From Rhipidocladum racemiflorum (taxonomy: Eukaryota > Streptophyta > Magnoliopsida > Poales > Poaceae), in the NCBI GenBank assembly GCA_036346355.1, contig CM070572.1:10857001-10921000 (forward strand): a DNA stretch of 64,000 nt, written 5' to 3'. Below, one piece after another: positions 33,040 through 44,983 of this stretch (position 1 is its first letter; each line of letters opens with the position of its first letter). The position numbers and the translations under genes were made by a program. The notes under the pieces are model-generated. The model was not told the origin of the DNA. It was given only the letters and a program-made list of their open reading frames with translations, and made no database searches.

Positions 33040-34600
33040 TCCCCTCTCGGCCTCTCCGATTTGTGAACAAACAAAAGGTTCGTGACTTTTTTTTTACTTG
33101 GGCCATATTTGGGCTTTGCTATTAGTTAGTTGCATGGGCCGTCGGATTTAAGTTGAGCCCCTGTGGTCCCTGGAGGCCTGTTTTCTCTCCTAAACGTGAC
33201 CCGCAACGGCGGCAGTCTCCTCGGGGAGAATTGACCATTCATTGACACGTGATTCTAGGATTTGTCTGTCGCTGTCGGTAAAATATTATCGGACAATTGA
33301 TCAATAGCACAAATAAATAAGAATAAATCATGGATTATTTTTTTAGATGGACATCAAATTCTTCGATGTCCCAGTTTCAATAGAGAAACCGGTAACACTT
33401 GATACATTGTCAGATTTAGCTCACATTTCAACACAACAAAATTAAACACCCAAAAGAACCAACTAAAAACCTCAACAAAATAAAACCATGGATTATTCCA
33501 TCTCCTCCCGGCCGCCGCCCAACATCCGCCGTTGTCGGGCAACTATCTCGGCCGGCCGCCTCCTGTCTGCCCGGGAAGCCTGTTTTTTAACAAATTCTCC
33601 ATCGTAGTGCTGTCGACATCTACGGGTAAGCGTATGATCGTTTGAAAGTCGCGACAGTTGTACTAACAGCATGTGAATTTGACATGATTCAGATGAGTTT
33701 CGATGAGGAGTTTGCAGTTCCGAGGAGCATATGGGAGGAGTGCGTATACGAGGATGAGATCGGTATGCTTGTCCGTCTAGGAAAATCAGTGAACACAACA
33801 CAAACACTGTCAGGACTAAAGCCTATGCGGAAGAAAATTTCAGAGTTTATGCTGGAGTAGCTGAGGGAAGTGTACTCGGCAGCTTGGGTACCAGTTGGTC
33901 GACTTGGTTTGAGAGACAATGGACGGGCCAGATTTAGCTTCATGAAGTTACCATTGCGATCCAAAGACTTGCAATAGAATTAGTACTTACTGTTCGCTGT
34001 AATTTGGAATCGATAATGACTGTGCTCGGTATTTACCGTCGGTAAGAACTCGGGGTATAAAATTCGAGGTTGCGTAACGGAAAAGCAATGAGAAATCTCT
34101 GGAGTTGACAGAGTAAAGTAAGATTAGTTCCTGGCGTAGAACCCTAGTTCTTGGTTCCATTTTTCCAGTTTGTTCCCTTTGGATTCGTCCCAGGATCCAT
34201 CGATTCGGTTTAGAGGGAAGCGGTTCCTGACAAACACCATCCTCGGAAAACAGAGCACATATTATATTACTTCTTGTTAAACTTGGGAGGTTACGGCCTC
34301 CGCGGCCCCCTCCACCTGGCGTTCTGTTCAACGTGGTCCTCCAGTTTCGACCGTTTTGTGTTTCCGTCCTTCGCTCCATCTCGTCTTCATCGCCCCGAGA
34401 AGCTTCGCTCCACACGAACGTCCCGGACAGATGTCCGTCTACGTGCTCACCATGGAATTGCGCCAGCTATCGCCGCTTCGCGAACCCTCTCTGCTGCGAT
34501 CGATCTCCAATTCCCCATCCGTTCCCCCCACCTCGATCGCCACATCTCCGTCCCCATCCCCAGCTCTACTCCTGCTTCTACCGCCAACCCCCATCCCCGC
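33040..34600. other. Intergenic, no recognised gene
   Basis: An open frame at 33692-33860 (plus) reads SFDEEFAVPRSIWEECVYED and is not recognised. The stretch 34270-34600 is GC-rich and leads into the F-box fragment, so it may be that gene's former 5' leader. Confidence 0.4.
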
Positions 34601-34609
34601 CGTGTCACA

Positions 34610-35125
34610 CTCTGATGAGGAGCCGCCCCCCATCCCCGCCGTGCCCGACGACTTCCTCCTCGAGTGCCTCGCCCGCTCCCCGCCGTCTGCCGCCGCTTCG
34701 CCTCCCTCCTCAGCTCCCATGCCTTCCTCTGCCTCCGACGCGCCCACAGCCAGCTCCACCCCTCCCTCCTCGCCATCTCCGTCTCCCACGACGGCGCTTT
34801 CACTCAAGCGCTGCTCCAGTTCCACGCGTCCCAAGCCACTTGCCCTTACTGCGGCTGACCCTGCCTACGGCTGTTTCGCTTGGGCCTCCGCGGTTCCTCT
34901 CCACGCGCTAGCCCTCGCCTGTCCCCTTCCGTCCCTACGCGCTTGCCCTTCCCTCCCGTCTCCCTCTCATATCTGCCGACGAACTCCATATGGTGAGGGG
35001 CGGCGCAGCCATGGAGGCCAGCGGCGACATCGTCCCCATTGGCGAGGACCAAAATCGGCGTCTTCCGGCTACACGCCTCCGACGATCTACAGGTACCGTT
35101 GCCTCCAACGCCTGGGAACATCCGA
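34610..35125 (+). pseudogene. F-box/kelch-type gene fragment, frameshifted
   Basis: The plus strand reads IPAVPDDFLLECLARSP, the F-box core, in one frame. From 34676 on another frame reads LPAVCRRFASLLSSHAFLCL and RRAHSQLHPSLLAISVSHDG, which matches the part following the F-box in grass F-box/kelch proteins. A short deletion within the F-box probably caused the shift. Downstream, similarity fades: scattered residues to about 35125 and no kelch repeats. Intact relatives are substrate receptors of SCF ubiquitin ligases. The fragment is on the same strand as the Helitron-like end at 61526 and could be captured DNA. Confidence 0.65.
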
Positions 35126-35567
35126 TGGTGCGTTCATGGGACTTTGTGGTTATTTTTCCTACGGGCTGTCCGATCGATTCAGTCTATTCCGTTTTCAGTT
35201 GCTGTTTTATAGATTTTTCTGCTAATTTTGTTTTCTTCTCTGCCATGAATCTGTGTTAACCTCACCGCTTGGATCATCGGGGAGACCACTAAAGTTGTCC
35301 ATAGGTAAAGATCTCCCACACCACATGTCGACAAAGAGCTATAGTCCCCTCAGGCCGGTGGTAGGCCAAGAAACGGCGGCGGCAAATTCCCGAATCTCTA
35401 GACGAGATGGCATCCGGCAACCCATTGTGAATCGCTTCTTCTTCTTCTCATCCAGGCTGAATGATCGAGATTTGTGTTACTGATGCTATTTTTCTTTTGT
35501 CACAGGTGATCTCTGTGATCACAGACGATGGCTGTACAGGTTCCTTACAAGATTTCATTCGACTTCC

Positions 35568-35817
35568 TTTCCGTGTTTCAATAGGCCCATACTTTGTAGC
35601 CTGGTATATGTGTTTATAGCCCGGTACATATTGATACCATCTACTCCATGCACCAACGTAGAATTTGAATATGACGAATTATCTCTCCTCTCTTTCCGTG
35701 TTTCAATAGGCCCATACTTTGTAGCCTGGTATATGTGTTTATAGCCGAGTACATATTGATACCATCTACTCCATGCACCAACGTAGAATTTGAATATGAC
35801 GAATTATCTCCTCTCTT
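35568..35817. repeat. Tandem duplication, 125-bp period, two copies
   Basis: TTTCCGTGTTTCAATAGGCC begins at 35568 and again at 35693. The copies are nearly identical to the end, with differences such as CCCGG versus CCGAG. Confidence 0.92.
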
Positions 35818-36080
35818 ATTTATAGCCTGGTATTGTGTTTCCTAGCTTTTATGCATAGTGCTCCTGCAGATAGGAAACAAGGAATCGTGCACAAAATTCG
35901 GATATCACATTTCGTGCTCCTGCATATATGGAATGCGCCAAGGTATGTGGTGAGTTGCCATTGCTCATACTGTCTGAGGAGTGCGAAATAGTAATTTCCG
36001 GAATACACTGCAATCATATACGCATTATTTAGCATTTAATAATTTCACAGCTAACAAAATGGTCTTACATGTTACTTCAG

Positions 36081-36260
36081 ATGAGTTCTGAGCTGAATGA
36101 GATCAAAATAGAATATATTGAAAAGGCAGAACCTAATATAGACAGCTATGATGCAGGTAACACCCTTGCAGTAGCTAGCTATGTAGATGAAATTTATAGC
36201 TTGTACAAAAGAAGCAAGATAAAATTTCAGGACCCTGGCAAAGTTATTTGCTGTTGCTAA
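36081..36260 (+). pseudogene. Possible B-type cyclin exon fragment
   Basis: After an acceptor-like CTTCAG at 36075-36080, the plus strand reads MSSELNEIKIEYIEKAEPNI then DSYDAGNTLAVASYVDEIYS and LYKRSK. The D-x-x-x-x-N-x-LAVxxYVxxIY pattern resembles the start of the cyclin box in plant B-type cyclins. No second cyclin exon is visible, and the following sequence is a simple duplication. A chance match to an isolated exon remains possible. Confidence 0.45.
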
Positions 36261-36379
36261 GTTCTGAACATTGATCTCATTGCAAAATTCTTTGTATAGG
36301 AAATTTCAGGACGCTGGCAAAATTATTTGCTGTTGCTAAGTTTTTAACATTGATCTCATTGCAAAATTATGTATGTGTA
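36222..36379. repeat. Tandem duplication, 79-bp period, two copies
   Basis: AAATTTCAGGACCCTGGCAA at 36222 recurs as AAATTTCAGGACGCTGGCAA at 36301, followed by the same ATTTGCTGTTGCTAAG and CATTGATCTCATTGC. The first copy overlaps the end of the cyclin-like frame. Confidence 0.9.
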
Positions 36380-36419
36380 GGATCTTAGTTGTGTCTCCTA
36401 ATTACTTGTCAACCCAAGC

Positions 36420-37242
36420 TGATAGACTAAAATGATAGGCGGCATAGTGCCGCGCTGATTGTTATGTGGTGTTGTTTATTAGAAATATGAAATGAACTCT
36501 TAAGGATAATATCGAGTAGATTAAAATCCAAATAGTTTTACAGTCAAAGTCACTCAGTCCATATATAAAGTTTAATTTTTTATTTCAGACTGGTTTTAGC
36601 TGTCTCTCTTAATTCGAAGCAAAAAGATGTAGGAATAGTAGCATGCGCCTTGAAGAAGCAAAATCCTAGACTAACCTATTGTGTGGAGCAGCCCACTTTC
36701 ATTTGACTTGCAACATAGAACTGACAAAGCAGATAAGATAGAATAAAAATATAGAATGCATCGATAACATGCAGATCTAAAGAACATGCGTGTAATTAGC
36801 AATGACAAGCAATGAAATATATTGGAACGAAAGTGCCTGCCATGCCTATGTATGCAAACACGCACGGCTTCCAACCATTCCTATTAAAGATTTTTTTTAC
36901 CATTGTAAAAAACTTTAATCTTTTTTAGCATAGGTAATTTTTTTAACTAAAATATAAGTTAAAGTTAGCTAAATAGATTTAGTTGCTTGTTATTGTTTTA
37001 ATGGTCCTTATAGAATATTGCTCATATTCTAGAAATTATGCTAGATAGTCTTGTTATGATTAAAGTTCCTTTTTAGTATTTCATACAAGGCATCGCTATA
37101 AGAAGTACGTTGATTCAGCAAATATCAATTTATTCGTCACCCTTTTTTGTTCATCTCAGCAATCAGACCTTTGCTTTTGCACATTGCAGCCTCCCTTCAC
37201 GCCTTATAGTTTTTTCCTTGTGTTAGGCACATTTGTGCAAAG
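36420..37242. other. AT-rich intergenic sequence left of the first gypsy element
   Basis: No gene or element boundary recognised apart from the TSD ATGAT at 37243-37247. Confidence 0.5.
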
Positions 37243-37247
37243 ATGAT

Positions 37248-40137
37248 TGTCAGGAGCCGCCCAGATCGTCCTCGAGTTGTTGGGTGAACAGTTGTTCCCA
37301 TCGGATTTGGATCCTAGCAACCAATCACCGGAGGTGATCCTGATGCTAATACCCAAGCCCAATGGAGATAACCCTACGAACATCCAAACGACTCGACAAC
37401 AACCCCGGTATTCCCCCGGTATGCGACCCGAAACGCGCCCAGGATCACCGCATACCGGAAACCAATACGGTATCAATTCAATTTGCATAAAGGGGGCAAC
37501 GAACCGAAACCTTCCAAACCACACGCATAGCGAAACACACGGCACAAAGACGAACCCGACAACCACCGAACCAAGATTGAAACAACTCCAAAACTCTAAA
37601 CTAGGCAAGAACGGGGAAAAGACCAAGACTCCGAAAAACGGGAAATTTTGGCATGACCTTTCTAGATTCTACGGACATCCACTCAGCAGACAAGGAAAAC
37701 ACAGTTGATATATATATGGAAAGTAAAAACAACAACCACCGCACCACAGCAGTATCGACAGCTAAAGAAGACACAACGGAACCCGACATGCGCGTAAGCG
37801 TCCATTACCAAATCCAAAAGCCCATCGAAACGCCTATCTATACAACAAAAGAACCAACCAACGCATTTAACAAAAGTAAAGCAAATCCCCGGAAGTGTTC
37901 TGCCCCTGAACACTCCCGGGCGTAGACGACATCGCCAAGCCGCTACTCGGTGCCCCGCCTGTTCACCGAGAGGCAGTATGGGCAGAACTCACACTCGCCA
38001 TCCTGATCCTCACCTGAAAACCACGAAGCAGAAGCATGAGTACAAAAGGTACTCGCAAGACTTACCCGGGGTCCATATATGACCGACTCCAAAGGATTAT
38101 GCATTTAGTTGTAGCAAGGAGGAAGCTTAAGGTAAAAGTGCGGAAAAACATTAACATTTGTAGTATAATTGCGACAATCGAACCAATTACAAGTTTAAAG
38201 CAGTTATAGACCGCACTTACTTCTAGTGTGAGATTGAAATTAACAACAATTAATGTAGAGCAATACATAACCCTTTTAAAGCTCAAGTCCAACGGGCGAA
38301 CCACAAGTTCAAGTTATTTACTACGCAGAAGAAGTTCGGATCAAGCTTGCTCATATCCGAGAGCGGCAATTCGAATCGCTTATTTAACCCTGCAGGAAGC
38401 ATTGATCGCATCGACACTTACCACAAGGGCCTAGTGTCAACCCTCCCAATCATACCCAATCGGCTGACGTCCTCCTGTGGCCGAAAACCTAGCACCCCTC
38501 GAGCAGCCCCAAGCCCGGCCTGGCGCTCGAGAGTCGGCCTAAGCCTGCGCCCTCAACCACGTCCAACCACAGGAAGTTACGGTCCATCGATTCCGTATGA
38601 GAGAAAGAGTGGCTTACCGTACCATAATCGGGCATGCGACCAACCGGGGTGTGCTCAATCTTATTCCACTTACGGATCGGTCCTTAACTGACACAGACGG
38701 GGCTACACATTTGAGTCTCCATACCCAAATGAACCAACTCCCGCCTTGGGTCCACAATTCATTTCTTTCCAAAACCTTTCCCAATTCCAAGTCCAACATA
38801 ATGTAACATGTGTGTAATAATAACAACCACAAGTGACAGAACCCTCCGTCACTTGGCCCGAACCCGACATCTAAGCATGCTAAGCGTGGACTCATTATAT
38901 TACCCATATTAGCTCCAAGGAAAATATTGAACAATTATCAACAAGTGGAATTGCAACAATTAGGGTCTAGTCCTATCCCACACCAACTCCTAATGCAAAG
39001 CGTAACTCATAATTTAGCAATTTATTCTCAAAAATACATTCATACGGGGTTCAAGATGCTTAGGTGCTTGCACGATGCTTCTGGAGTCTCAGTAACAACC
39101 GGCTCACCGTGATCACCCTCGATCGCGGCCACTTCACCCTCCGCGTGAGCGTTCTCTACACGATATCAATGCACATGGAATGAGATGCATGCTATGCATA
39201 TGGAGATGGAAGGACAATTAATGCAAAAAGGCAAGCACAATATTACATCCAAGTGGAGAAACAAGGTTAACACTACCCATCAATAGCCCACCCACCATTT
39301 AAAATGCTCAACACTAAACAAATCATCATCCTTATATCGCAACTAACTAGAACCCATAATCCCCTACCTACTAGACACTCTATCAAACACATGGCATGCA
39401 TTAAACACGAGCCCACCCATTTTACTCCAACCTAGATTGGTACTAATCCCAACATGTACAAAGTGATCTAGATAAGGATTCTAGCATCCCATATGGTGGT
39501 TTAGCATCAACCAACATCCGCTAAACACAATCATCTACTAATCGAACTCAACCACTAATAGCACATCATTGGCATTTGATCGAACACCTAGCATCCACAT
39601 TGCAACAACCACACCATAGCCCAAGCATGAGCACTCCCAAGCAACCAACATCCACATGGGCATTTCAACAAACACTTGCCATGCACCCAATTTGGAGCAC
39701 TATTCCCAAACATACCTAACCCTAACCATGGCTATGGAGGTGGAGAGGAAGGGAGAGAGAGGGAGAGGAGGGGGAGGTGTTGTCTTTGCATCGAGGAAGG
39801 AAGGGGGTCGCCGGCGTGGAGGGGAGGCGGCGGCCGGTGGAGGCGGCGCCGGGAGGCGAGGCCGAAGGCCACGTCAGCAGTGATGAGGGAGGGGTGGCCG
39901 GAGCTGAGGCAGCCCGGCCGGGGGGAAAGGCGGCCAAGGTCGCCCGGTGGGGGAGACCGAGGGGAAAAAGCGGCGCCGCCCAAGGAGGGGGCTCGGGCGG
40001 GGCCCGGGTGGGCAAATGGGGAGGGAAGAGAGAGAGAGAGAGGAGGGAGAGAGGAAAAGAAGTGGGGAAAAGAAATTGGGAGGGAAAATTACCAACTTAC
40101 CCTCATGACCATACACCAAGAACCAGGACCACTGACA
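37248..40137 (-). repeat. 3' LTR of the chromovirus-type element (2890 bp)
   Basis: Begins TGTCAGGAGCCGCCCAGATC and ends CAGGACCACTGACA on the plus strand. It pairs with 44984-47861. A GC-rich purine block (39720-40060) is the most variable part. Confidence 0.95.
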
Positions 40138-40155
40138 AAATCCTCCCTTAGGGGA
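40138..40155 (-). other. Polypurine tract of the chromovirus-type element
   Basis: Adjacent to the 3' LTR; on the minus strand it reads CCTAAGGGAGGATTTT just before the LTR. Confidence 0.7.
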
Positions 40156-40244
40156 ATCTCGCCAGAGATTCGAAATGAGCACATAGTTGGAAAGGAACTT
40201 ACATAGACCAGGACTATAAGTAGACAAAGTTGAAACACTTACAT

Positions 40245-40562
40245 AGTTTGGAAGAATTCGGGATACTCATTTTCCAAATGGTCTTCCCGCCTCCCAAGTT
40301 GCTTCATCCTCGGTGTGATTGCTCCACCGAACCTTATAGAACTTGAGAGTTTTCCTTCGGGTCTTGCGCTCAGACTCTTCTAGAACCCGGATAGGATGCT
40401 CGCGTAAGACAGATCCGGCTCGGTAGCGACTCGAGGTCTTCTACCTCGAGAGACTCGAGCGAGTACGGAGACACTTCTTCGGTGGGAGGCGTGAAACACG
40501 TCGTGGACCATTCCGAGCGAAGGAGGAAGCTCTAGCCGATATGCTACTTGGCCGCTTTCCAA
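40245..40562 (-). pseudogene. Integrase C-terminus and chromodomain remnant (chromovirus-type element)
   Basis: On the minus strand LPPSLGMVHDVFHASHRR is followed in other frames by the chromodomain-like TRRKTLKFYKVRWSNHTEDE and ATWE, where a one-base shift follows. Chromodomains steer integration towards chromatin marks. Frames are broken at several points. Confidence 0.8.
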
Positions 40563-41560
40563 GGATCTTGAACGGCCCTACGTGGCGAGGTGCCGGCTTT
40601 CCTTTAACTCCGAATCGACGGGTACCACGGAGAGGAGAAACCTTCAGATAGGCGAAGTCGCCAACGTCGAAGGAGAGGGTCTCCTACGGCGATCAAGATA
40701 ACTCTTACATCGCGATCGCGCTATCCTCGATTTTCTTGGATAGTCCTCGACCTTGTCTTCCGCCTCCATAACCAACTCAGGCCCAATCAAGGAGCGTTCC
40801 CCACTTTACGACCCGATTCAGCGCTCGACAACTGCGACCATAGAGTGCCTCGAACGGAGACATCTGGATACTGGTTTGGTAGCTGTTGTTGTACGCGAAC
40901 TCGGCGTACGGGAGACACTCTTCCCACTTCTTCCCGTAGGACAAGATACAAGCCCTCAACATGTCCTCGAGGATCTGATTGACCCTCTCGGTCTGACCAT
41001 CGATCACCGAGGGTGGTATCTTTGAATCGTGGAGCAACCGTGCCCAAAGCTTCATGTAGGCTTCTCGAACCGAGACAAAGCGAGAGCCTCTGGCCCGACA
41101 CTATCCGTTTCGGCACTCCATGGAGACACAAGATCCGAGAGATATATAGCTCTGCATATCTCTTGGTCGAATAAGTGGTCCGAACAGCCAGAAAGTGCGC
41201 GGACTTCGTCAGTCGGTCTACGATCACCCAAATTGAGTCATGGCCTGAGGAAGTAGTCGGCAGGCCAGTAATGAAATCCATGGTAACATCCTCCCACTTC
41301 CAAACCGGAATAGGAAGAGGTCAAGAGTACCGGCTGGCTTGAGGTGTTCGGCCTTCACTCGCTTGCAGCGTCGCACTCTGACACATAGCGAGCGACTTCG
41401 CGCTTCATGCGAGCCCACCAAAACTGTCGTCTCAGGTCCTGATACATCTTGTTGCTGCCCGGGTGAATGGTAAGCAAGGAGTTATGTGCCTCATCAAGAA
41501 TCCTTCGCTTCAACTCCTGGTCATCAGGGACAACTATGCGGTCGCCGAACCACACGGTTC
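40563..41560 (-). pseudogene. Integrase core remnant (chromovirus-type element)
   Basis: Minus-strand pieces in several frames: HPGSNKMYQDLRRQFWWARM (zinc-binding region, 41355-41555), MDFITGLPTTSSGHDSIWVI (first catalytic Asp region, start 41281) and TERVNQILEDMLRACILSYG (last catalytic Glu region, about 40900-41000). Catalysis in intact relatives inserts cDNA into the host. The frame is broken repeatedly. Confidence 0.88.
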
Positions 41561-41619
41561 CCTGATCATCTAGGCGAAACTTCGGTAGCTTGCCCCAATT
41601 TCAATTTATCCGGATTTGG

Positions 41620-42306
41620 GCAACTTCTTCATCCTTCGATCGTGCCTCTCGAATCTGATCGAGCAATGTAGACTTCAACTCCATATTGGCTATGAATCCT
41701 CGCCGCCCATCTCCAAGCCGAGTCTTTGGAATTCGGCACAAAGAGAGACACTCGGGACCGGAGAGTACAGCGATTGCATTGAGCTTTGCGACTCAACGCG
41801 TCGGCTACCACATTCGCCTTCCCGGGTGGTAGTGTACCTCCAGACTGTAGTCTTTGATCAGCTCAAGCCATCTCCGCTGCCTCATGTTCAGATCTGCCTG
41901 GGTGAAGATGTACTTGAGACTTTTATGATCAGTGTAAATATTGCACTTGTTCCCCAGGAGATAGTGGCGCCAGATCTTCAAGGCATGCACCATCGCCGCA
42001 AGCTCCAAATCGTGGGTGGGGTAGTGCTCCTCGTGATGCTTCAATCGGCCGAGATGCGTGAGCAACGACTCGGCCTTCTTGCATGAGCACACAGCCGAGC
42101 CCAATGCCCGACGCATCGCAATACACCTCAAAAGGACTGTGGATATCCGGCTGAGTGAGGACAGGAGCCGTAGTCAGACGTTGCTTCAGTCCGAAGGCGC
42201 TCTCACAAATTCGTGACCATCTGAATTCAACTCCCTTCTTGAGCAGCTCGGTCATCGGCCGCAATCTTTGAAAAGTCTTGGATGAAGCGGCGATAATACC
42301 CACCAA
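41620..42306 (-). pseudogene. RNase H remnant (chromovirus-type element)
   Basis: Minus-strand VYCDASGIGLGCVLMQEGRV (42306 frame) and YPTHDLELAAMVHALKIWRH, IYTDHKSLKYIF (42131 frame), then VADALSRKAQ near 41800. These are the Asp and Glu motifs of Ty3/gypsy RNase H, split across two frames. Confidence 0.9.
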
Positions 42307-43270
42307 ATTTCAAGAAAATCATGGATGTTCTGCGGACCGCCTTGGGCTGCTCCACTTGAGTACATCCTCGCACCTTGCTCGGGTCAATCGCCACGCCTCG
42401 CTCGAAAGGACGTGTCCCAAGAACGACACTTCCCTCGGCCTAACTCGCACTTCATCGAACTTCAGATACAAAGCGATGCTCCCCGAGTCGCCCGAGAACA
42501 ATGCGAAGGTGTCGGCGTGCTCTTCTTCACCGGTGAATATATCAAAATGTCGTCAATGAAGATGACGACAAACGAATCCAGCTCTTCCATGAATATGGAG
42601 TTCATCAGTACATAAAGTACGCCGTGGCGTTCGTGAGGCCGAACGACATCACGGTATACTCGTAGAGCCCGTATCACGTGGAGAAAGCGATCTTGAATGT
42701 CCTCGGCCGGATCTTAACTGATGGTAGCCGAGTCTCAAATCAATCTTGGAAAATACTCGTGCACCGCCACCGATCAAACAGGAGGTCAATCCGGCAATGG
42801 GTACTTGTTCTTGATGGTGACTGCATTCAGAGGACGGTAGTCAACGCAGAGGCGCAGAGAACCATCCTTCTTGGTCACAAACAAGGCCGAACAGCCCCAA
42901 GGCGAGGAGCTCGGTCGGATGAACCCCTTGTCCATCAATCCTTTCAGCTGGGTCTTCAGCTCAGCCAATTCGTTTGGCGGCATCCCAGACGCCGCTTGAT
43001 ACCGGAGCGATCCTGGCTGGAGCTCAACGACGAACTCAATGTCCCGATCAGGTGGCATTCCCGGTAATTCTGCTGGGAACACATCGGGAAACTCAGACAC
43101 CACGGGAATCGAGTCCAGCTCTTCAACTTCTGTCCCATTCAGTGAACACAAGGTGGCCTTGTTCTCATTAAGAAGTAGAGTGAGTCGGCCGCCTTCTGAT
43201 TCCGGAGTGACAGGTACGACTACAAAGAATCCAAAACAAAGCGACTGTCGTGTCGACCAACTCATCCCCA
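42307..43270 (-). pseudogene. Reverse transcriptase remnant (chromovirus-type element)
   Basis: Minus-strand open piece to 42786 contains FPDVFPAELPGMPPDRDIEF, GFIRPSSSPWGCSALFVTKK and LRLCVDYRPLNAVTIKNKYP. After a shift the catalytic FIDDILIYS lies near 42534-42560, and FLGHVLSS near 42410. The polymerase core is recognisable but not continuous. Confidence 0.92.
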
Positions 43271-43429
43271 GATGACATCTATCCCCAAGGTCTAGAAGCG
43301 AAAGGTCGACATGAACGGAATCCCCTCGAATCCAACCACGCCTTTGAACCATCTCGCCTGATCGTGATCTTCGACCCTGGTGCCTCAATCGTAAAGGAGG
43401 TGACACTGCTCATCGACCCTCATCTCGAT

Positions 43430-43510
43430 GTCGCTCTGCAAACCCCGTGACGGATAAAAGAATGGGAGGCCCCTGAATCAAACAACACTCTAGCCTCATG
43501 CCCTCAACAA
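43430..43510 (-). pseudogene. Aspartic protease active-site remnant (chromovirus-type element)
   Basis: Minus-strand HEARVLFDSGASHSFI, with the catalytic DSGA at about 43468-43479, lies between gag and RT as expected for Ty3/gypsy. Confidence 0.88.
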
Positions 43511-44600
43511 GAAAGCGTGCCGGCTAGCACGGCGGAGCCTCGGGAAACCGCCTCGGCGTCGGCGAAGGTGACGCCGCCTTTCGGCGAGGTAGTGGCGATG
43601 GTCTTTGTCGCGCCCGAAGGTCGTGGAGCCGGTGCCGGTGCCGCGACGCGAAGGGGCGATCCGGATGAAGTGGCCAGCGCGTCATAATTGTAGCACGGAC
43701 CGGACCGACTCGCCGCTCACCGCCGGTGGCGGTAGCGGTGGTAAATGGCCGGAAGCGGCAACCGACGGCTGGGCCGACGCGACCGATCGGGGCAGCTGAG
43801 CAGACGACCTCGGCGGCCGATACGACCGCCTGAGCTGCCGCTTGGCTCGAGTGTCGCCCGCTTCCTCTTCTTCTCCTCTGATGAGCCCGCATCTTGAGCT
43901 CAACAGTGATCGCGCTGACTCACCAGGTCATTGTAGTCGGGCCGAAGTCGCAGACGGACAATGGCCTCGTGATCTTCGCCGCCAAACCACTCACAAACCG
44001 ACCTTGCTTCTTCCGGTCGGTGTCAACCTCCTCTGGGCGTCTTGCGCAAGGTAGTTTAACTCTTGCGAGTAGTCAACCACCGACTTGCCGAAATGACGGA
44101 GGGTGAGAAATCGCCGCTTCTTCATGTCCATGAGGCCCTTCGATGTGGTACGCCAAACGCCTCACGGAACTCAGCCCAAGTAAACCGGTGCCCGGCAGTC
44201 GCATCACCCGCAAATTGGCCCACCAAGCACCAAAGCAGGCTCTGGAGCTGCCGCGCCGCGGCGAGCCTTTCCGAGCTCCCCACGCCGATAAGAGCAAATT
44301 TACGCTCTATCGTGCGCGACCGATCGTCGGCCTCCAACGGATCGGTGGCCCGTGAGAAGACCGTGGCTGCGTGTGCAGAAGTCGAGATAGCCGGTGGGCC
44401 GACCTCGCCCATCACCGCGCCACCGTCTTTGGACCCGGTCCTGGACTAGCATCTCCAGGATCCGGTTGGTCGCCTCCTGGTGCCGCTTTCGGTCGCAGAA
44501 TGTCCAACACATTGGGAGGAGGTGGTGGAACAAAGACTCTCCGCCGCTGCCGCCAAAGACCACCCTCACCCCCAGAGGTGGAAGCCCCACGGGTCCTCAT
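43511..44600 (-). pseudogene. gag remnant (chromovirus-type element)
   Basis: Minus-strand pieces include FTWAEFREAFGVPHR near 44140-44180 and, in another frame, HFGKSVVDYSQELNYLAQ near 44050-44100, both typical of the retrotransposon gag domain. GC-rich shifts break the frame. Confidence 0.8.
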
Positions 44601-44968
44601 TCTGTCACCAACAAGACAGATGACACATGTTAGACTCCACAAGGGAAGTAGACTTCAGATTACCAAAAACCCTAGCTTGACCTAGTCAGATCGCAGACTC
44701 CGCTACCGAGCCCTACAAGCCCATTCTACACAAAAGCACAAAGTATGATGCAAAATGACATGGTAAACATATGCATGCATGACATGATATGAACCTCATA
44801 TGCACAATATGGATGCACGATTCGACGTAATCGTTTCTCCCACGCTCACCATTTAACTTAACTCCCCTAAATATATACACAAAGTACTAAGTTCTACCTG
44901 ATGCATCACGCAAGTCCTAAACAATCACCTAAGTGGTCGTCAAGTTTAAGTTCGTCTTTATGCACCTT

Positions 44969-44980
44969 GCTCTGATACCA
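44969..44980 (-). other. Primer-binding site matching initiator Met tRNA
   Basis: On the minus strand TGGTATCAGAGC begins three bases after the 5' LTR end at 44984. This is the usual plant PBS complementary to the 3' end of tRNA-iMet. Confidence 0.93.
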
Positions 44981-44983
44981 ACT

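Noticed and set aside
33692..33976. Plus-strand frame starting MSFDEEFAVPRSIWEECVYE
   Set aside because: Short, interrupted, unrecognised and overlapped by an open minus strand; not enough support for a gene.
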